This document shows positions 14,734-23,591 of a stretch of DNA of 24,674 nucleotides, in pieces (position 1 is the first letter of the stretch; each line of letters starts with the position of its first letter). A program made the translations under genes and the position numbers. Below the pieces are notes generated by a model. The model was not told where the DNA came from. It did no database searches and saw only the letters and a program-made list of their open reading frames with translations. This DNA comes from Bacteroidales bacterium (GTDB lineage: Bacteria > Bacteroidota > Bacteroidia > Bacteroidales > VadinHA17): NCBI GenBank assembly GCA_012514255.1, contig JAAZAP010000374.1, positions 1-24,674 of the forward strand, in the 5' to 3' direction.

Positions 14734-15126
14734 ATGGAAAAAATCAAATCATTAGCAGACTTAAGAAAGATCCGCGAGGAAGCAAGGGAAAAGCTTGATC
14801 TGAGAGTCAAGGGTGACAGCCCCGAAGGTCTCGTGCAGGTCAAGGTTGCGATGGCTACCTGCGGCATCGCGTCGGGGGCCAAGCCAATCATGGAGTTTTT
14901 CGTTGAGGAACTTGACAAAAGAGGCATCGCTGCTGTTGTGACCCAGACAGGATGTATGGGTTACTGCTATGCCGAACCCACCGTGGAGGTTCAGCTCCCT
15001 GGAAGGGATCCCGTCGTTTACGGATTTGTTGACAGGAAGAGGGCTGACGAGATCATTGAGAAATACATTAAGAATGGTGAACTGGTTGAAGGGATCATAC
15101 CGGTTAACTACGAAAAAATAGACTAA
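14734..15126 (+). CDS. HndB-like thioredoxin-fold ferredoxin-type protein
   Basis: This 130-residue protein is related to HndB of the Desulfovibrio NADP-reducing hydrogenase and to [2Fe-2S] thioredoxin-like domains. The motif TCGIASGAK (Cys43) replaces the usual pair of N-terminal cysteines, and TGCMGYCYAEP (Cys74, Cys78) is the second pair. With only three cysteines in these motifs a standard four-Cys [2Fe-2S] cluster is not obvious. In my recollection, one missing cysteine is common in this subgroup. It lies 20 bases before the NuoF-like gene, in the place HndB holds in HndABCD-type operons, so it is likely a subunit or accessory of the complex. The N-terminal 35 residues are a charged helix (LADLRKIREEAREKL). 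Confidence 0.75.
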   Translation: MEKIKSLADLRKIREEAREKLDLRVKGDSPEGLVQVKVAMATCGIASGAKPIMEFFVEELDKRGIAAVVTQTGCMGYCYAEPTVEVQLPGRDPVVYGFVDRKRADEIIEKYIKNGELVEGIIPVNYEKID

Positions 15127-15131
15127 AAACA

Positions 15132-15138
15132 GGGAGGA
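15132..15138 (+). promoter_or_regulatory. Shine-Dalgarno of the HydB gene
   Basis: GGGAGGA lies eight bases before ATG 15147 and confirms that start. It is one of the few strong ribosome binding sites in this window. Confidence 0.5.
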
Positions 15139-15146
15139 TAAGTATA

Positions 15147-16940
15147 ATGTCAAAATTCAGAATGCACCTTCTTGTCTGCGGCGGGACCGGTTGTCGCGCT
15201 TCGGAAAGCAGTCTCATCGTTGAGAGTCTGAAGAGGGAGATTGAGGAAAAGGGCCTCAGCAATGAGGTACAGGTGATAACCACTGGTTGCTTCGGCTTCT
15301 GTGAAAAGGGCCCGGTTGTCAAGGTAATGCCTGACAATACCTTCTATGTTCATGTCATGCCTGAGGATGCAGCGGTTATCGTGGCAGAGCATGTTATCAA
15401 GGGAAGACCTGTACATCGGCTGCTCTATGTTGATCCGGTAACCAAAGAGGCAGTTGATGACTCAAAGCATATGGGGTTCTACAGGAAGCAGATACGTATT
15501 GCACTACGCAACTGCGGCTTCATCAATCCTGAAAATATCGATGAATATATTGCACGGGACGGCTATGCGGCTCTGGGCAAATGTATAGGAGAGCTTGCTC
15601 CTGCTGACGTCATTGATATAATGAAAAAATCCGGCCTCCGTGGACGCGGCGGCGCCGGCTTCCCCACCGGCCTGAAGTGGGAGATAGCATCAAAAAACAA
15701 GGCTGACCAGAAGTATGTGGTCTGCAACGCTGACGAGGGTGACCCTGGTGCATTCATGGACCGTTCGGTACTTGAAGGCGATCCCCACTCTGTTTTGGAA
15801 GCCATGGCCATCTGCGGCTATGCTACCGGAGCATCCAAAGGGCTCATATATATAAGGGCTGAATACCCCCTGGCAATCCAACGCCTCAAGATAGCCATTG
15901 AACAGGCACGTGGTTACGGTCTGCTTGGTGAGAGTATAATGGGAACCAACTTCAGCTTCGACATAGAACTGCGCTATGGCGCAGGTGCATTCGTATGCGG
16001 AGAGGAGACAGCTCTCATCCACTCCATGGAAGGCCAGCGCGGAGAACCGACAAATAAACCGCCATTCCCGGCAGAAAGCGGCTTCCTTGGCTTACCTACC
16101 AACGTCAATAACGTTGAGACTTTTGCCAATGTACCGGTGATCTTCAACAAAGGGTGGGAATGGTTTTCTTCAATAGGCACCGAAAAATCAAAAGGAACAA
16201 AGGTTTTTGCCCTTGCAGGAAAGATCAATAATGTTGGTCTTATAGAGGTCCCCATGGGAATCACCCTCAGGGAGATCATCTTTGAGATCGGAGGTGGCAT
16301 CAAGAACGGCAAGAAGTTCAAGGCCGTGCAGACAGGAGGTCCCTCCGGCGGCTGCCTGACTGAAAAGCATCTTGACACACCGATAGACTTTGACAACCTG
16401 GTGGCTGCCGGGTCAATGATGGGATCAGGCGGCATGATAGTCATGGACGAGGACGACTGTATGGTCTCCATCGCCAAATTCTTCCTCGAGTTCACAGTGG
16501 AGGAGTCCTGCGGCAAGTGCGCACCCTGTCGAATCGGCAACAAGAGGCTGCATGAGCTGCTGACCCATATCACAAGGGGCAACAGCACCATGGCTGATCT
16601 TGACCGCCTCAGGAACATGTGCAACGTTATCAAGGACACTTCGCTCTGCGGACTCGGACAGACTTCTCCCAACCCGGTACTCTCAACCATGAATAACTTC
16701 TGGGATGAGTATGTGGCTCACGTGACTGAAAAGAGGTGCCCGGCAGGACAGTGCCGCGACCTGATGAAATACTCAATCATTGTTGATAAGTGCGTAGGCT
16801 GCACCGCCTGTGCCAGGGCATGCCCTGTCAACGCCATCAGCGGTGAACGCAAAGAACCGCACTTCATTGACCAGGAGAAATGCATCAAATGCGGAGCCTG
16901 CTTTGAGAAATGCAAATTTGGTGCTGTGCTAATCAACTAA
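15147..16940 (+). CDS. hydB: NADH-binding flavoprotein subunit of bifurcating [FeFe] hydrogenase (HydB, NuoF-like)
   Basis: This 597-residue subunit has four regions. First is an N-terminal thioredoxin-like [2Fe-2S] domain (Cys11, 16, 48, 52; TTGCFGFC). Next is the NuoF core with the FMN/NADH glycine-rich loop GRGGAGFPTGLKWE (about 166-179), the NADEGDPGAF motif and GAGAFVCGEETAL. An SLBB region and the [4Fe-4S] site ESCGKCAPCRIG follow (Cys455, 458, 461 and Cys501). Last are two C-terminal ferredoxin clusters (Cys549/552/555/559 and Cys579/582/585/589). This architecture is typical of HydB, which carries FMN and exchanges electrons between NADH, ferredoxin and HydA. All cofactor residues are present. 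It is 17 bases ahead of hydA. Cytosolic. Confidence 0.93.
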   Translation: MSKFRMHLLVCGGTGCRASESSLIVESLKREIEEKGLSNEVQVITTGCFGFCEKGPVVKVMPDNTFYVHVMPEDAAVIVAEHVIKGRPVHRLLYVDPVTKEAVDDSKHMGFYRKQIRIALRNCGFINPENIDEYIARDGYAALGKCIGELAPADVIDIMKKSGLRGRGGAGFPTGLKWEIASKNKADQKYVVCNADEGDPGAFMDRSVLEGDPHSVLEAMAICGYATGASKGLIYIRAEYPLAIQRLKIAIEQARGYGLLGESIMGTNFSFDIELRYGAGAFVCGEETALIHSMEGQRGEPTNKPPFPAESGFLGLPTNVNNVETFANVPVIFNKGWEWFSSIGTEKSKGTKVFALAGKINNVGLIEVPMGITLREIIFEIGGGIKNGKKFKAVQTGGPSGGCLTEKHLDTPIDFDNLVAAGSMMGSGGMIVMDEDDCMVSIAKFFLEFTVEESCGKCAPCRIGNKRLHELLTHITRGNSTMADLDRLRNMCNVIKDTSLCGLGQTSPNPVLSTMNNFWDEYVAHVTEKRCPAGQCRDLMKYSIIVDKCVGCTACARACPVNAISGERKEPHFIDQEKCIKCGACFEKCKFGAVLIN

Positions 16941-16957
16941 TACCAGGAAGACTGACG

Positions 16958-18736
16958 ATGGAAACAATAAAGCTTACAATAGACAACAAACAGATTGAAG
17001 TCGAGAAAGGAACAACCATCCTCGATGCCGCAAGGAAGATGGGCATAGACATTCCCACCCTTTGTCATATGAGGCTTGACGATCTGAACATAGAAAATAA
17101 ACCGGGCGGTTGCAGGATATGTGTCGTGGAGGTACAGGGACGCAGAAACCTCTCCCCCGCCTGTATAACAAAATGTGATGAGGGTGCCGTCATACGGACC
17201 CACACTCCCAGGGTAATGAATGCTCGCAGGACAGTGATGGAGTTCATTCTCTCCGATCACCCGAAGGATTGCCTCATCTGCCCCAAGTCGGGCAACTGCG
17301 AGCTCCAGGATATGGCTCACAGGCTTGGCATCAGGGAGATCCCTTGCCAGGAGATAGCCCAGATGTCATCCTACAGGAAAGATACCTCACCATCAATCAT
17401 ACGTGATCTTGACAAGTGCATCATGTGCCGTCGTTGCGAGATGATGTGTAACGAGGTGCAGACTGTTGGCGCCATCGGCGCTTTCAACAGGGGATTCATG
17501 GCCGCCGTGGGCCCCGCATACGAGCAGAACCTGGAACACTCACCCTGTACCTATTGCGGTCAGTGCGTTGCGGTATGCCCGACAGGAGCGCTGACAGAGG
17601 TTGACCTCACACGTGATGTACTGAGTGCTATAGTTGATCCTTCCAAGACCGTTGTGGTCCAGACAGCTCCCGCAGTACGTGCCGCGCTGGGTGAAGAGTT
17701 CGGCATGAAACCCGGCACACTGGTTACCGGCAAGCTGGTAACGGCTCTGAAAGAACTCGGCTTTGACTATGTCTTCGACACAGACTTTGCAGCTGACCTG
17801 ACTATAATGGAGGAAGGAACAGAATTCCTTAACAGGCTGAAAAAATTCCTTGCCGGTGACAAAAACGCCAATATTCCAATCCTCACCTCCTGCTGCCCGG
17901 GCTGGGTCAACTTCTTTGAGCACAACTACCCGGAACTGAAGGATGTGCCCTCTACTGCAAAATCACCGCAGCAGATGTTCGGCGCCATCGCCAAATCATA
18001 CTTTGCAGAAAAGATAAACATCAACCGTAAGGACATGGTGGTTGTGTCCATCATGCCCTGCCTGGCCAAGAAGTACGAAAGCCAGAGACCGGAATTCTCG
18101 GTTGACGGCAATCCTGATGTTGACTTCTCTATCTCAACCCGCGAGCTGGCTCACTTCATCAGGCAGGCTAATATTGACTTTGTTAATCTCCCCGACTCCG
18201 ATTTTGACCGGCCGCTGGGTGAATCAACCGGTGCAGCCGTTATCTTCGGCAACACCGGTGGTGTGATAGAGGCAGCTGTAAGAACTGCCTATGAGATATT
18301 TACAGGTAAAAAACTTACCCGGATTGATTTCACTGAACTGAGAGGCATAGAGGGTGTGAGACAGGCAACAATAGATTTTGACGGTTTCCCGCTCAACATT
18401 GGTATAGCACACGGACTGGGCAACGCCCGCAAGCTGCTTGACGATGTAAAAGCCGGACGCTCAAAGTTCCATGCCATTGAGGTAATGGCCTGCCCGGGAG
18501 GATGCATCGGTGGCGGCGGGCAGCCACTGCACCATGGAGACTCATCTATCCTTAAAGCCAGGACCAGGGCAATCTATGAAGAGGACAAGAATAAGCCAAT
18601 AAGGGTTTCACATGAGAACCCTTATATCATTCAGCTCTACAAGGAATACCTGGGCGAACCCAACAGCGAAAAGGCTCACCACCTGCTGCATACGCACTAT
18701 TTTGACAAAAAAGCAAAGATCGTTGTCAAACAGTGA
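16958..18736 (+). CDS. hydA: Catalytic [FeFe] hydrogenase subunit (HydA, group A)
   Basis: This 592-residue enzyme makes or oxidises H2. From ATG 16958 the order is: a [2Fe-2S] plant-type domain (Cys36, 52, 55, 69); a His-ligated [4Fe-4S] motif HPKDCLICPKSGNC (His101, Cys105, 108, 114); two ferredoxin clusters (Cys154/157/160/164 and Cys197/200/203/207); and the H-cluster domain. The three signatures are canonical: TSCCPGW with proton-shuttle Cys312 and ligand Cys313, MPCLAKK with Cys368, and ACPGGCIGGGG with Cys512 and Cys516. It should be catalytically active once matured by HydEFG, which are not in this window. An ATG at 16910 would start inside hydB, so I rejected it. The short C-terminal tail has no extra cluster. 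Confidence 0.95.
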   Translation: METIKLTIDNKQIEVEKGTTILDAARKMGIDIPTLCHMRLDDLNIENKPGGCRICVVEVQGRRNLSPACITKCDEGAVIRTHTPRVMNARRTVMEFILSDHPKDCLICPKSGNCELQDMAHRLGIREIPCQEIAQMSSYRKDTSPSIIRDLDKCIMCRRCEMMCNEVQTVGAIGAFNRGFMAAVGPAYEQNLEHSPCTYCGQCVAVCPTGALTEVDLTRDVLSAIVDPSKTVVVQTAPAVRAALGEEFGMKPGTLVTGKLVTALKELGFDYVFDTDFAADLTIMEEGTEFLNRLKKFLAGDKNANIPILTSCCPGWVNFFEHNYPELKDVPSTAKSPQQMFGAIAKSYFAEKININRKDMVVVSIMPCLAKKYESQRPEFSVDGNPDVDFSISTRELAHFIRQANIDFVNLPDSDFDRPLGESTGAAVIFGNTGGVIEAAVRTAYEIFTGKKLTRIDFTELRGIEGVRQATIDFDGFPLNIGIAHGLGNARKLLDDVKAGRSKFHAIEVMACPGGCIGGGGQPLHHGDSSILKARTRAIYEEDKNKPIRVSHENPYIIQLYKEYLGEPNSEKAHHLLHTHYFDKKAKIVVKQ

Positions 18737-18768
18737 GATCCTGGTAATAAACATTAAATTTCAAAGAG

Positions 18769-19251
18769 ATGTCAAGTATAAAGATAGAACTGAGACAGGA
18801 AGATGTTGACAAGATAATCAGTATCTGCGATTCCTTTGATAATGAGCCGCTTGAACTGATCAACGTCCTTCACAAGACACAGGAACATTTCGGGTACCTG
18901 CCTGCGGAGGTACAGGAGGTGATAGCATCCAGGCTGAATATCTCAACAGCCCAGGTATACGGCGTAGTGACCTTTTATTCCTTCTTTACCATGACTCCCA
19001 AGGGCAAATACCCCATAAGCATCTGCATGGGTACTGCCTGCTACGTGAGAGGCGCTGAGAAGGTGCTTGATGAGTTTAAGAAGGAACTGGCCATCCAGGT
19101 GGGACAGACAACCCCTGACGGCAAGTTCTCCCTGTCAAGCCTTCGCTGCGTTGGCGCATGCGGACTGGCACCGGTGGTGCTCGTTGGCGAGAAGACCTAC
19201 GGAAGGGTTGCCCCCGATGATGTCAAAACGATCCTGAAAGAATACGAGTAG
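18769..19251 (+). CDS. hydC: NuoE-like [2Fe-2S] subunit of the hydrogenase (HydC)
   Basis: This 160-residue thioredoxin-fold protein has the NuoE/24-kDa signature: a four-helix N-terminal part with TQEHFGYLP and YGVVTFYSFF, then the cluster ligands CMGTAC (Cys86, Cys91) and RCVGACG (Cys127, Cys131). It completes the HydABC set needed for electron bifurcation between NADH and ferredoxin. It lies 32 bases after hydA, and its stop is two bases before a strong terminator. It is therefore the last gene of the cluster; in Thermotoga hydC is first. Cytosolic. Confidence 0.92.
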   Translation: MSSIKIELRQEDVDKIISICDSFDNEPLELINVLHKTQEHFGYLPAEVQEVIASRLNISTAQVYGVVTFYSFFTMTPKGKYPISICMGTACYVRGAEKVLDEFKKELAIQVGQTTPDGKFSLSSLRCVGACGLAPVVLVGEKTYGRVAPDDVKTILKEYE

Positions 19252-19252
19252 T

Positions 19253-19285
19253 AAAAAAACAGCCGGCCTGACCGGCTGTTTTTTT
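19253..19285 (+). terminator. Intrinsic terminator of the hydrogenase cluster (likely bidirectional)
   Basis: A perfect stem CAGCCGG / CCGGCTG (19260-19266 and 19272-19278) with loop CCTGA is flanked by seven A before and seven T after, so the stem can extend to 14 pairs. The T-run on the plus strand ends the hydC transcript. The A-run makes it equally suited to end the convergent radical SAM transcript. Confidence 0.93.
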
Positions 19286-19351
19286 AGTCAGCAGTCTCCA
19301 ATCGGCACTCAGCAGTCACATTGATGACAATGCCTACTGCCTACTGCCTAC
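19286..19351. repeat. Two opposed heptad arrays with a central hairpin
   Basis: Five degenerate 7-base units of AGTCNGC type run from 19286 to 19320 (AGTCAGC, AGTCTCC, AATCGGC, ACTCAGC, AGTCACA). Three exact TGCCTAC units follow at 19331-19351, whose reverse complement (GTAGGCA) is the same kind of heptad in the opposite direction. Between them CATTG-ATGA-CAATG forms a small hairpin, extended by GCAGT and ACTGC on either side. The last unit contains the stop codon of the radical SAM gene. I see no terminal repeats or transposase. Confidence 0.55.
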
Positions 19352-21102
19352 TTCTTAAAGAAGTACCCCTTCTGTCTCCTTTTGCTGGCAATGTCACGTT
19401 CAACGAATACCTTCCTGCCGGTATAGGGATCAAAACCCAGGTAGAACATGGCTGTTGCTAGCGTCATCGGGGTGGGAGTAAAATCCTGAACCTGTTCGGG
19501 ATGTATCCCGAGATCGGCCAGCTCACGAGCCAGCTCTGACATCTTCCTTTCGGTGGTACCGGGATGGGCAGAGATAAAATATGGTATGAGCTCATATTTC
19601 AGGCCGTGGGCCCCGGTTATAGACAGGAACCTCTCCCTCAGCTTCCTGAAGTGCCTGAAGGGACTCTTTCTCATAAGGTATAATACCTCGTCGTCAGTAT
19701 GTTCAGGGGCTACTTTCATCCTGCCGCTGGTATGTCCCACTATCAGCTCTTCAAGATACTCCTTCTCATCCTTACCGGCAGCACTGTTGTATTCCTTCAG
19801 AAGCAGGTCATATTTCACCCCGCTGCTTACGAATGCCTTCTTTATATATGGCAGTGCGTTCACCCTTCGGTAAAGGTCTGTCAGTTCCCGGTGTGAGGTA
19901 TTGAGATTATTGCACACTGATGGCCATATACATGACGGTCTGCCGCATCGCATGCAACGCCCGCTGTCTCGTCCGGCCATTCTGTACATGTTGGCTGATG
20001 GCCCGCCCAGATCGGTCAAATAGCCCCTGAAGCCCTCCATCCGGCTGATCTTTTCTATTTCCTTCATGATGGAACCCTCAGAACGGCTGCTGACAAACTT
20101 ACCCTGGTGGGCCGCTATGGCGCAGAAGCTGCAGCCACCGAAACAACCGCGGTGAATATTCACGGAGAACCTGATCATCTCCCATGCCGGTATGGCTCCC
20201 TTCCTGTCATACCTGGGGTGAGGAGCATAGTTGAATGGCAGTTCGTAGATTGCATCAGCCTCTGCCTCAGTAGCAGGGGAGAGTGGCGGATTGACCACCA
20301 CCATCGTATCGCCGCACTGCTCTGTAAGCCTCACTGGCTTCATGCTGTTGCTGGTCTTTTCAAACAGCACGAAGTTTTCAGCATACGCTTTTCGCGAAGC
20401 CATGGCCTCTTTGCAGGGACGGAGCGCCTTGTCGGTAACGCCGGGAAGAGATGGCAGGCTGTTGCCACCCGGCCACAGGTACGCTGACTGAGGCAGATCA
20501 GTGATCTCCTTCAGCCTCTCCCCTCCCTTCACTCTCTTGACCAGTGCAGCCACGGCTCTCTCAGCCATCCCGTAAATAAGCATATCAGCGCCGCTGGAGA
20601 TCAGTATGGATGGCTCAAGCCTGTCCTTCCAGTAATCATAGTGCATCAGGCGCCTCATCGATGCTTCTATCCCGCCAATAACAACAGGGATTGCGGGAAA
20701 GAGTCTCTTAAGTATCCGCGTGTAAACAATTGTTGCATTGTCAGGCCTGAAGCCGGCTGTACCGCCCGGGGTGTAGGCATCATCTGACCTTAGTCTTCGT
20801 GCAGCGGTGTAATGGTTCACCATTGAATCCATGTTCCCGGCAGTGACTGCAAAGAAGTAACGAGGTTCACCCAGCTTTGTAAAATCTCGCAGATCATCAC
20901 GCCAGTTAGGCTGCGGAACAACAGCTACCTTCATGATCTCCGCTTCCATGACTCTTGCTATGATGGCTGCCCCGAACGATGGATGGTCAATATAAGCATC
21001 ACCTGTAAAAAGGATCACATCAGGTCTTTCCCACCCCAGGGCCTTCATTTCCTTTAATGACGCAGGAAGCCATCCGGCGCTTTTTTTTTCACTCTGTTGC
21101 AC
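19348..21102 (-). CDS. YgiQ family radical SAM protein
   Basis: This 584-residue protein starts at a GTG (complement of 21100-21102); an in-frame stop lies just upstream, so no earlier start is possible. The N-terminal region (WLPASLKEMKALGW, then LFTGDAYIDHPSFG) is the UPF0313/YgiQ signature, a B12-binding-like fold. The radical SAM motif RGCFGGCSFC gives Cys320, Cys324 and Cys327 for the [4Fe-4S]-SAM cluster. A second set, GRCMRCGRPSCIWPSVC (Cys383, 386, 391, 397), may bind another metal or cluster. YgiQ proteins are widespread but their reaction is not established. At 584 residues it is somewhat shorter than E. coli YgiQ. It is convergent with the hydrogenase cluster. Codons 5-8 include a run of nine A. 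Confidence 0.88.
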   Translation of the reverse strand: MQQSEKKSAGWLPASLKEMKALGWERPDVILFTGDAYIDHPSFGAAIIARVMEAEIMKVAVVPQPNWRDDLRDFTKLGEPRYFFAVTAGNMDSMVNHYTAARRLRSDDAYTPGGTAGFRPDNATIVYTRILKRLFPAIPVVIGGIEASMRRLMHYDYWKDRLEPSILISSGADMLIYGMAERAVAALVKRVKGGERLKEITDLPQSAYLWPGGNSLPSLPGVTDKALRPCKEAMASRKAYAENFVLFEKTSNSMKPVRLTEQCGDTMVVVNPPLSPATEAEADAIYELPFNYAPHPRYDRKGAIPAWEMIRFSVNIHRGCFGGCSFCAIAAHQGKFVSSRSEGSIMKEIEKISRMEGFRGYLTDLGGPSANMYRMAGRDSGRCMRCGRPSCIWPSVCNNLNTSHRELTDLYRRVNALPYIKKAFVSSGVKYDLLLKEYNSAAGKDEKEYLEELIVGHTSGRMKVAPEHTDDEVLYLMRKSPFRHFRKLRERFLSITGAHGLKYELIPYFISAHPGTTERKMSELARELADLGIHPEQVQDFTPTPMTLATAMFYLGFDPYTGRKVFVERDIASKRRQKGYFFKK

Positions 21103-21238
21103 GCTTCCAAGTTACATAATATACATAAATTGCTTTTCAGATTGCGCTAAAAGAATTATCTTCATCATTCAGGTCATGTTTTATGAAAAGTTCGTTCAAT
21201 GATGCTGCAAAATGATCTTGTCATCAGCTGGACATATT
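21103..21238. other. Divergent intergenic region (ygiQ-like / patatin gene)
   Basis: This AT-rich gap of 136 bases lies between the divergent radical SAM and patatin genes. Promoters for both must lie here. I see no full match to TTTG-N19-21-TAnnTTTG on either strand; the nearest, TATCTTCA near 21157, has two mismatches. No hairpin or operator stands out. Confidence 0.4.
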
Positions 21239-23530
21239 ATGAGAATACTGAAGGGAAATTCCTTTAAGGAAACGGCATGCATGCTCCCGGCTGTGTTGAT
21301 CATTGTCCTGACAACTATGATCCGGGTACCGCTCAATGCCCAGGAGACAACCTCCAGACCTAAGCTGGGCCTGGCCCTCAGTGGCGGCGGAGCCAAGGGA
21401 TTAGCGCACCTGGGTGTTATCAAGGTCATGGAGGAGGCAGGACTAACACCGGATTATATAAGTGGAGTGAGCATGGGAAGCATCATCGGAGGCATGTATG
21501 CAATGGGCTATACTCCTGACAGCATAGCCCGCATGTTCAAGGAATTTGACTGGGGTCCTGCAATGTCTGACAGGATATCAGAGAACAAGATCATCTTCCT
21601 TGAGAAGAAGCACTTCCATAACAGCCTTATTGCCCTGCCAATCACCAGAGATGCCATCCATATTCCTTCCGGGCTGATAAGCGGACAGCAAATAGAGAGC
21701 GGCCTGAATCACTACTTCTGGCCAGCAGCAGGAATAACAGACTTTTCCAGGCTCCCTATCCCCTTCCTATGCCTGGCAACAGACGTGGTCACAACAAAAA
21801 GCGTAATCTTCAGAAGCGGGTACCTTCCTGATGCAATCAGGGCGAGCATAGCCATACCCTCAATATTTTCACCGGTAAGGACAGACACGGCTGTGCTGGT
21901 TGACGGCGGGGTGGTGCGCAACTATGCCGTTTCTGAACTGAGGGAGATGGGAGCTGATATTGTCATAGGTTCATATGTCAGCTTTAAGGGTTACACTGAA
22001 GAGGATCTGGAATCAGCCTATGGCATTCTTAAACAGATAGGATTTCTGACCAGCCTGGCGGATTATGAGGCGCAGAAGCGCCTGACTGATATTATGATTG
22101 AACCGGAACTGACCGGTTATAATACAATGTCATACAACGATGTCGATTCACTTATGGAGGAGGGTTACCGCGAAGCCCTTAAATACAAGGACCAATTCAG
22201 ACGCCTGGCAGACTCACTCGATTCATTCGGGCCACGCGAAAAGGTGATCCCGTTACCTGAGGTCAGGTATTACCGGTTTGACAGCATCAGGGTCACCGGG
22301 AACAATCTCATCAGAGAGGAACAGATAATTGGTGTTCTGGATGTCATTCCCGGTGAGAACGTTGACAGGGAACTGCTGGAGGAGCGGATTGAACTCCTGT
22401 ATGGAAAAAACTGGTTTGAGAAGGTCAAATACAGAATCGTACCCTCAGGAAACCGGATGATACTTGAAATCGACTGTATTGAACGCCCAAAGGCAATGCT
22501 CTACGGATCTGTTCATTATGATCCGTGGCTCAGCGCCGGAGCTTTGGTTAGTATCTCGGCAAGAGACCTGCTCACGTCAGGATCAGTCATCAACCTTGAT
22601 TCATATATCGGTCAGTACTACCGCTTCAGGCTCAGTGCCATCCAGTTTGTAGACAGGAGCCAGAAATTCGGGGTGGAGGCGGCAATTTTCACCGATAACA
22701 CAAGGTTACCCCTGGTTGCACTGAAGGCCGAGACAGGCCCAATGCTGAGCCAGAACCTCGTCACCTCCCTGGCACTGCGCAAACGGCTCAGTCTCAATCA
22801 CCTGATGACACTATCGGCATCCTTCGAGAATAAGCACCTCATACCTGACTTTGTGGCTTCATCGCGGATCAGTAAGATATCATATGATTACCTGAATTTG
22901 ATGTATACCTACCAGGCCAATACCCTGAATCAAAAATACTTTCCTGACCAGGGAATCACCTATGGTGTCTCTGTCTCATCGTCAAAGCTGTTAAGAGGGG
23001 CGGTCAGAGTCTCATCAAGAAGATATACATACGGCCCGGACGACGAAGATTCGCCTTTTTCCTTTGCCCGCACTTTTATGACAAGAGCATGGTTTAACAC
23101 CTATGCCTCACCATCGGACAAGGTGACTCTTTCAATAGGCGGAGATTTCCTGTTCAGCTCCGGTACAGACTCAATCACAAAGGGCAACGACTTCTGGCTC
23201 CTGGGAGGAACGGAACCACTGACTGACCGTTCAATTGCAGCCATCGGCTTTCATCCCAACCAGGTACTGGTAAGAAACACAGGAGGTGTGCGCTTTAGTA
23301 CTGACATAGAGATTGCCACTGACCTGCACCTGATTCTTGAGGGAAATATATTTGCCCTGACTGAACCTGACAGAGCAGATGGCTTTACACTCATGGGAGG
23401 TTTTGGTATTGGCACAGGCTATATGACCGTGGCTGGTCCTCTGAAAGTCGGAGTCATGTACGGATTCTATGACAGACATCTGCTATACAGGAATATCAAG
23501 GGATATGTCAGTATGGGGTTCTCATTCTGA
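21239..23530 (+). CDS. Patatin-like phospholipase fused to POTRA and BamA-type beta-barrel
   Basis: From ATG 21239 the protein has 763 residues: a signal peptide (hydrophobic 15-27, ending NAQ at about 35), a patatin domain (about 40-330), a POTRA-like domain (about 345-415) and a 16-strand-type outer-membrane barrel (about 417-763) ending in Phe. The patatin catalytic dyad is intact: oxyanion loop GGGAKG (49-54), nucleophile Ser78 in GVSMGS, and Asp222 in DGG. This is the layout of PlpD-type class V-related autotransporters and of Bacteroidota RssA-like surface proteins, where the lipase is translocated through or tethered to the barrel. Substrate would be phospholipid. An ATG at 21212 adds nine residues and cannot be excluded. 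The following gene begins 61 bases after the stop. Confidence 0.88.
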   Translation: MRILKGNSFKETACMLPAVLIIVLTTMIRVPLNAQETTSRPKLGLALSGGGAKGLAHLGVIKVMEEAGLTPDYISGVSMGSIIGGMYAMGYTPDSIARMFKEFDWGPAMSDRISENKIIFLEKKHFHNSLIALPITRDAIHIPSGLISGQQIESGLNHYFWPAAGITDFSRLPIPFLCLATDVVTTKSVIFRSGYLPDAIRASIAIPSIFSPVRTDTAVLVDGGVVRNYAVSELREMGADIVIGSYVSFKGYTEEDLESAYGILKQIGFLTSLADYEAQKRLTDIMIEPELTGYNTMSYNDVDSLMEEGYREALKYKDQFRRLADSLDSFGPREKVIPLPEVRYYRFDSIRVTGNNLIREEQIIGVLDVIPGENVDRELLEERIELLYGKNWFEKVKYRIVPSGNRMILEIDCIERPKAMLYGSVHYDPWLSAGALVSISARDLLTSGSVINLDSYIGQYYRFRLSAIQFVDRSQKFGVEAAIFTDNTRLPLVALKAETGPMLSQNLVTSLALRKRLSLNHLMTLSASFENKHLIPDFVASSRISKISYDYLNLMYTYQANTLNQKYFPDQGITYGVSVSSSKLLRGAVRVSSRRYTYGPDDEDSPFSFARTFMTRAWFNTYASPSDKVTLSIGGDFLFSSGTDSITKGNDFWLLGGTEPLTDRSIAAIGFHPNQVLVRNTGGVRFSTDIEIATDLHLILEGNIFALTEPDRADGFTLMGGFGIGTGYMTVAGPLKVGVMYGFYDRHLLYRNIKGYVSMGFSF

Positions 23531-23591
23531 ACCCGGGATATGGCCTGATTGTTGATTGGTGTCAGAGGGTTCCTTCCCCGGAAAATAGATT

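Noticed and set aside
15974..16690. A 238-codon open frame on the minus strand opposite hydB
   Set aside because: It lies wholly opposite conserved NuoF motifs, has no family resemblance or start signals, and is explained by codon bias of the true gene.
16910..16957. N-terminal extension of HydA from ATG 16910
   Set aside because: It overlaps the end of hydB in another frame; the ATG at 16958 begins the [2Fe-2S] domain as usual.
19286..19351. CRISPR array
   Set aside because: The units are only seven bases long, contiguous and without spacers, and no cas genes are present.
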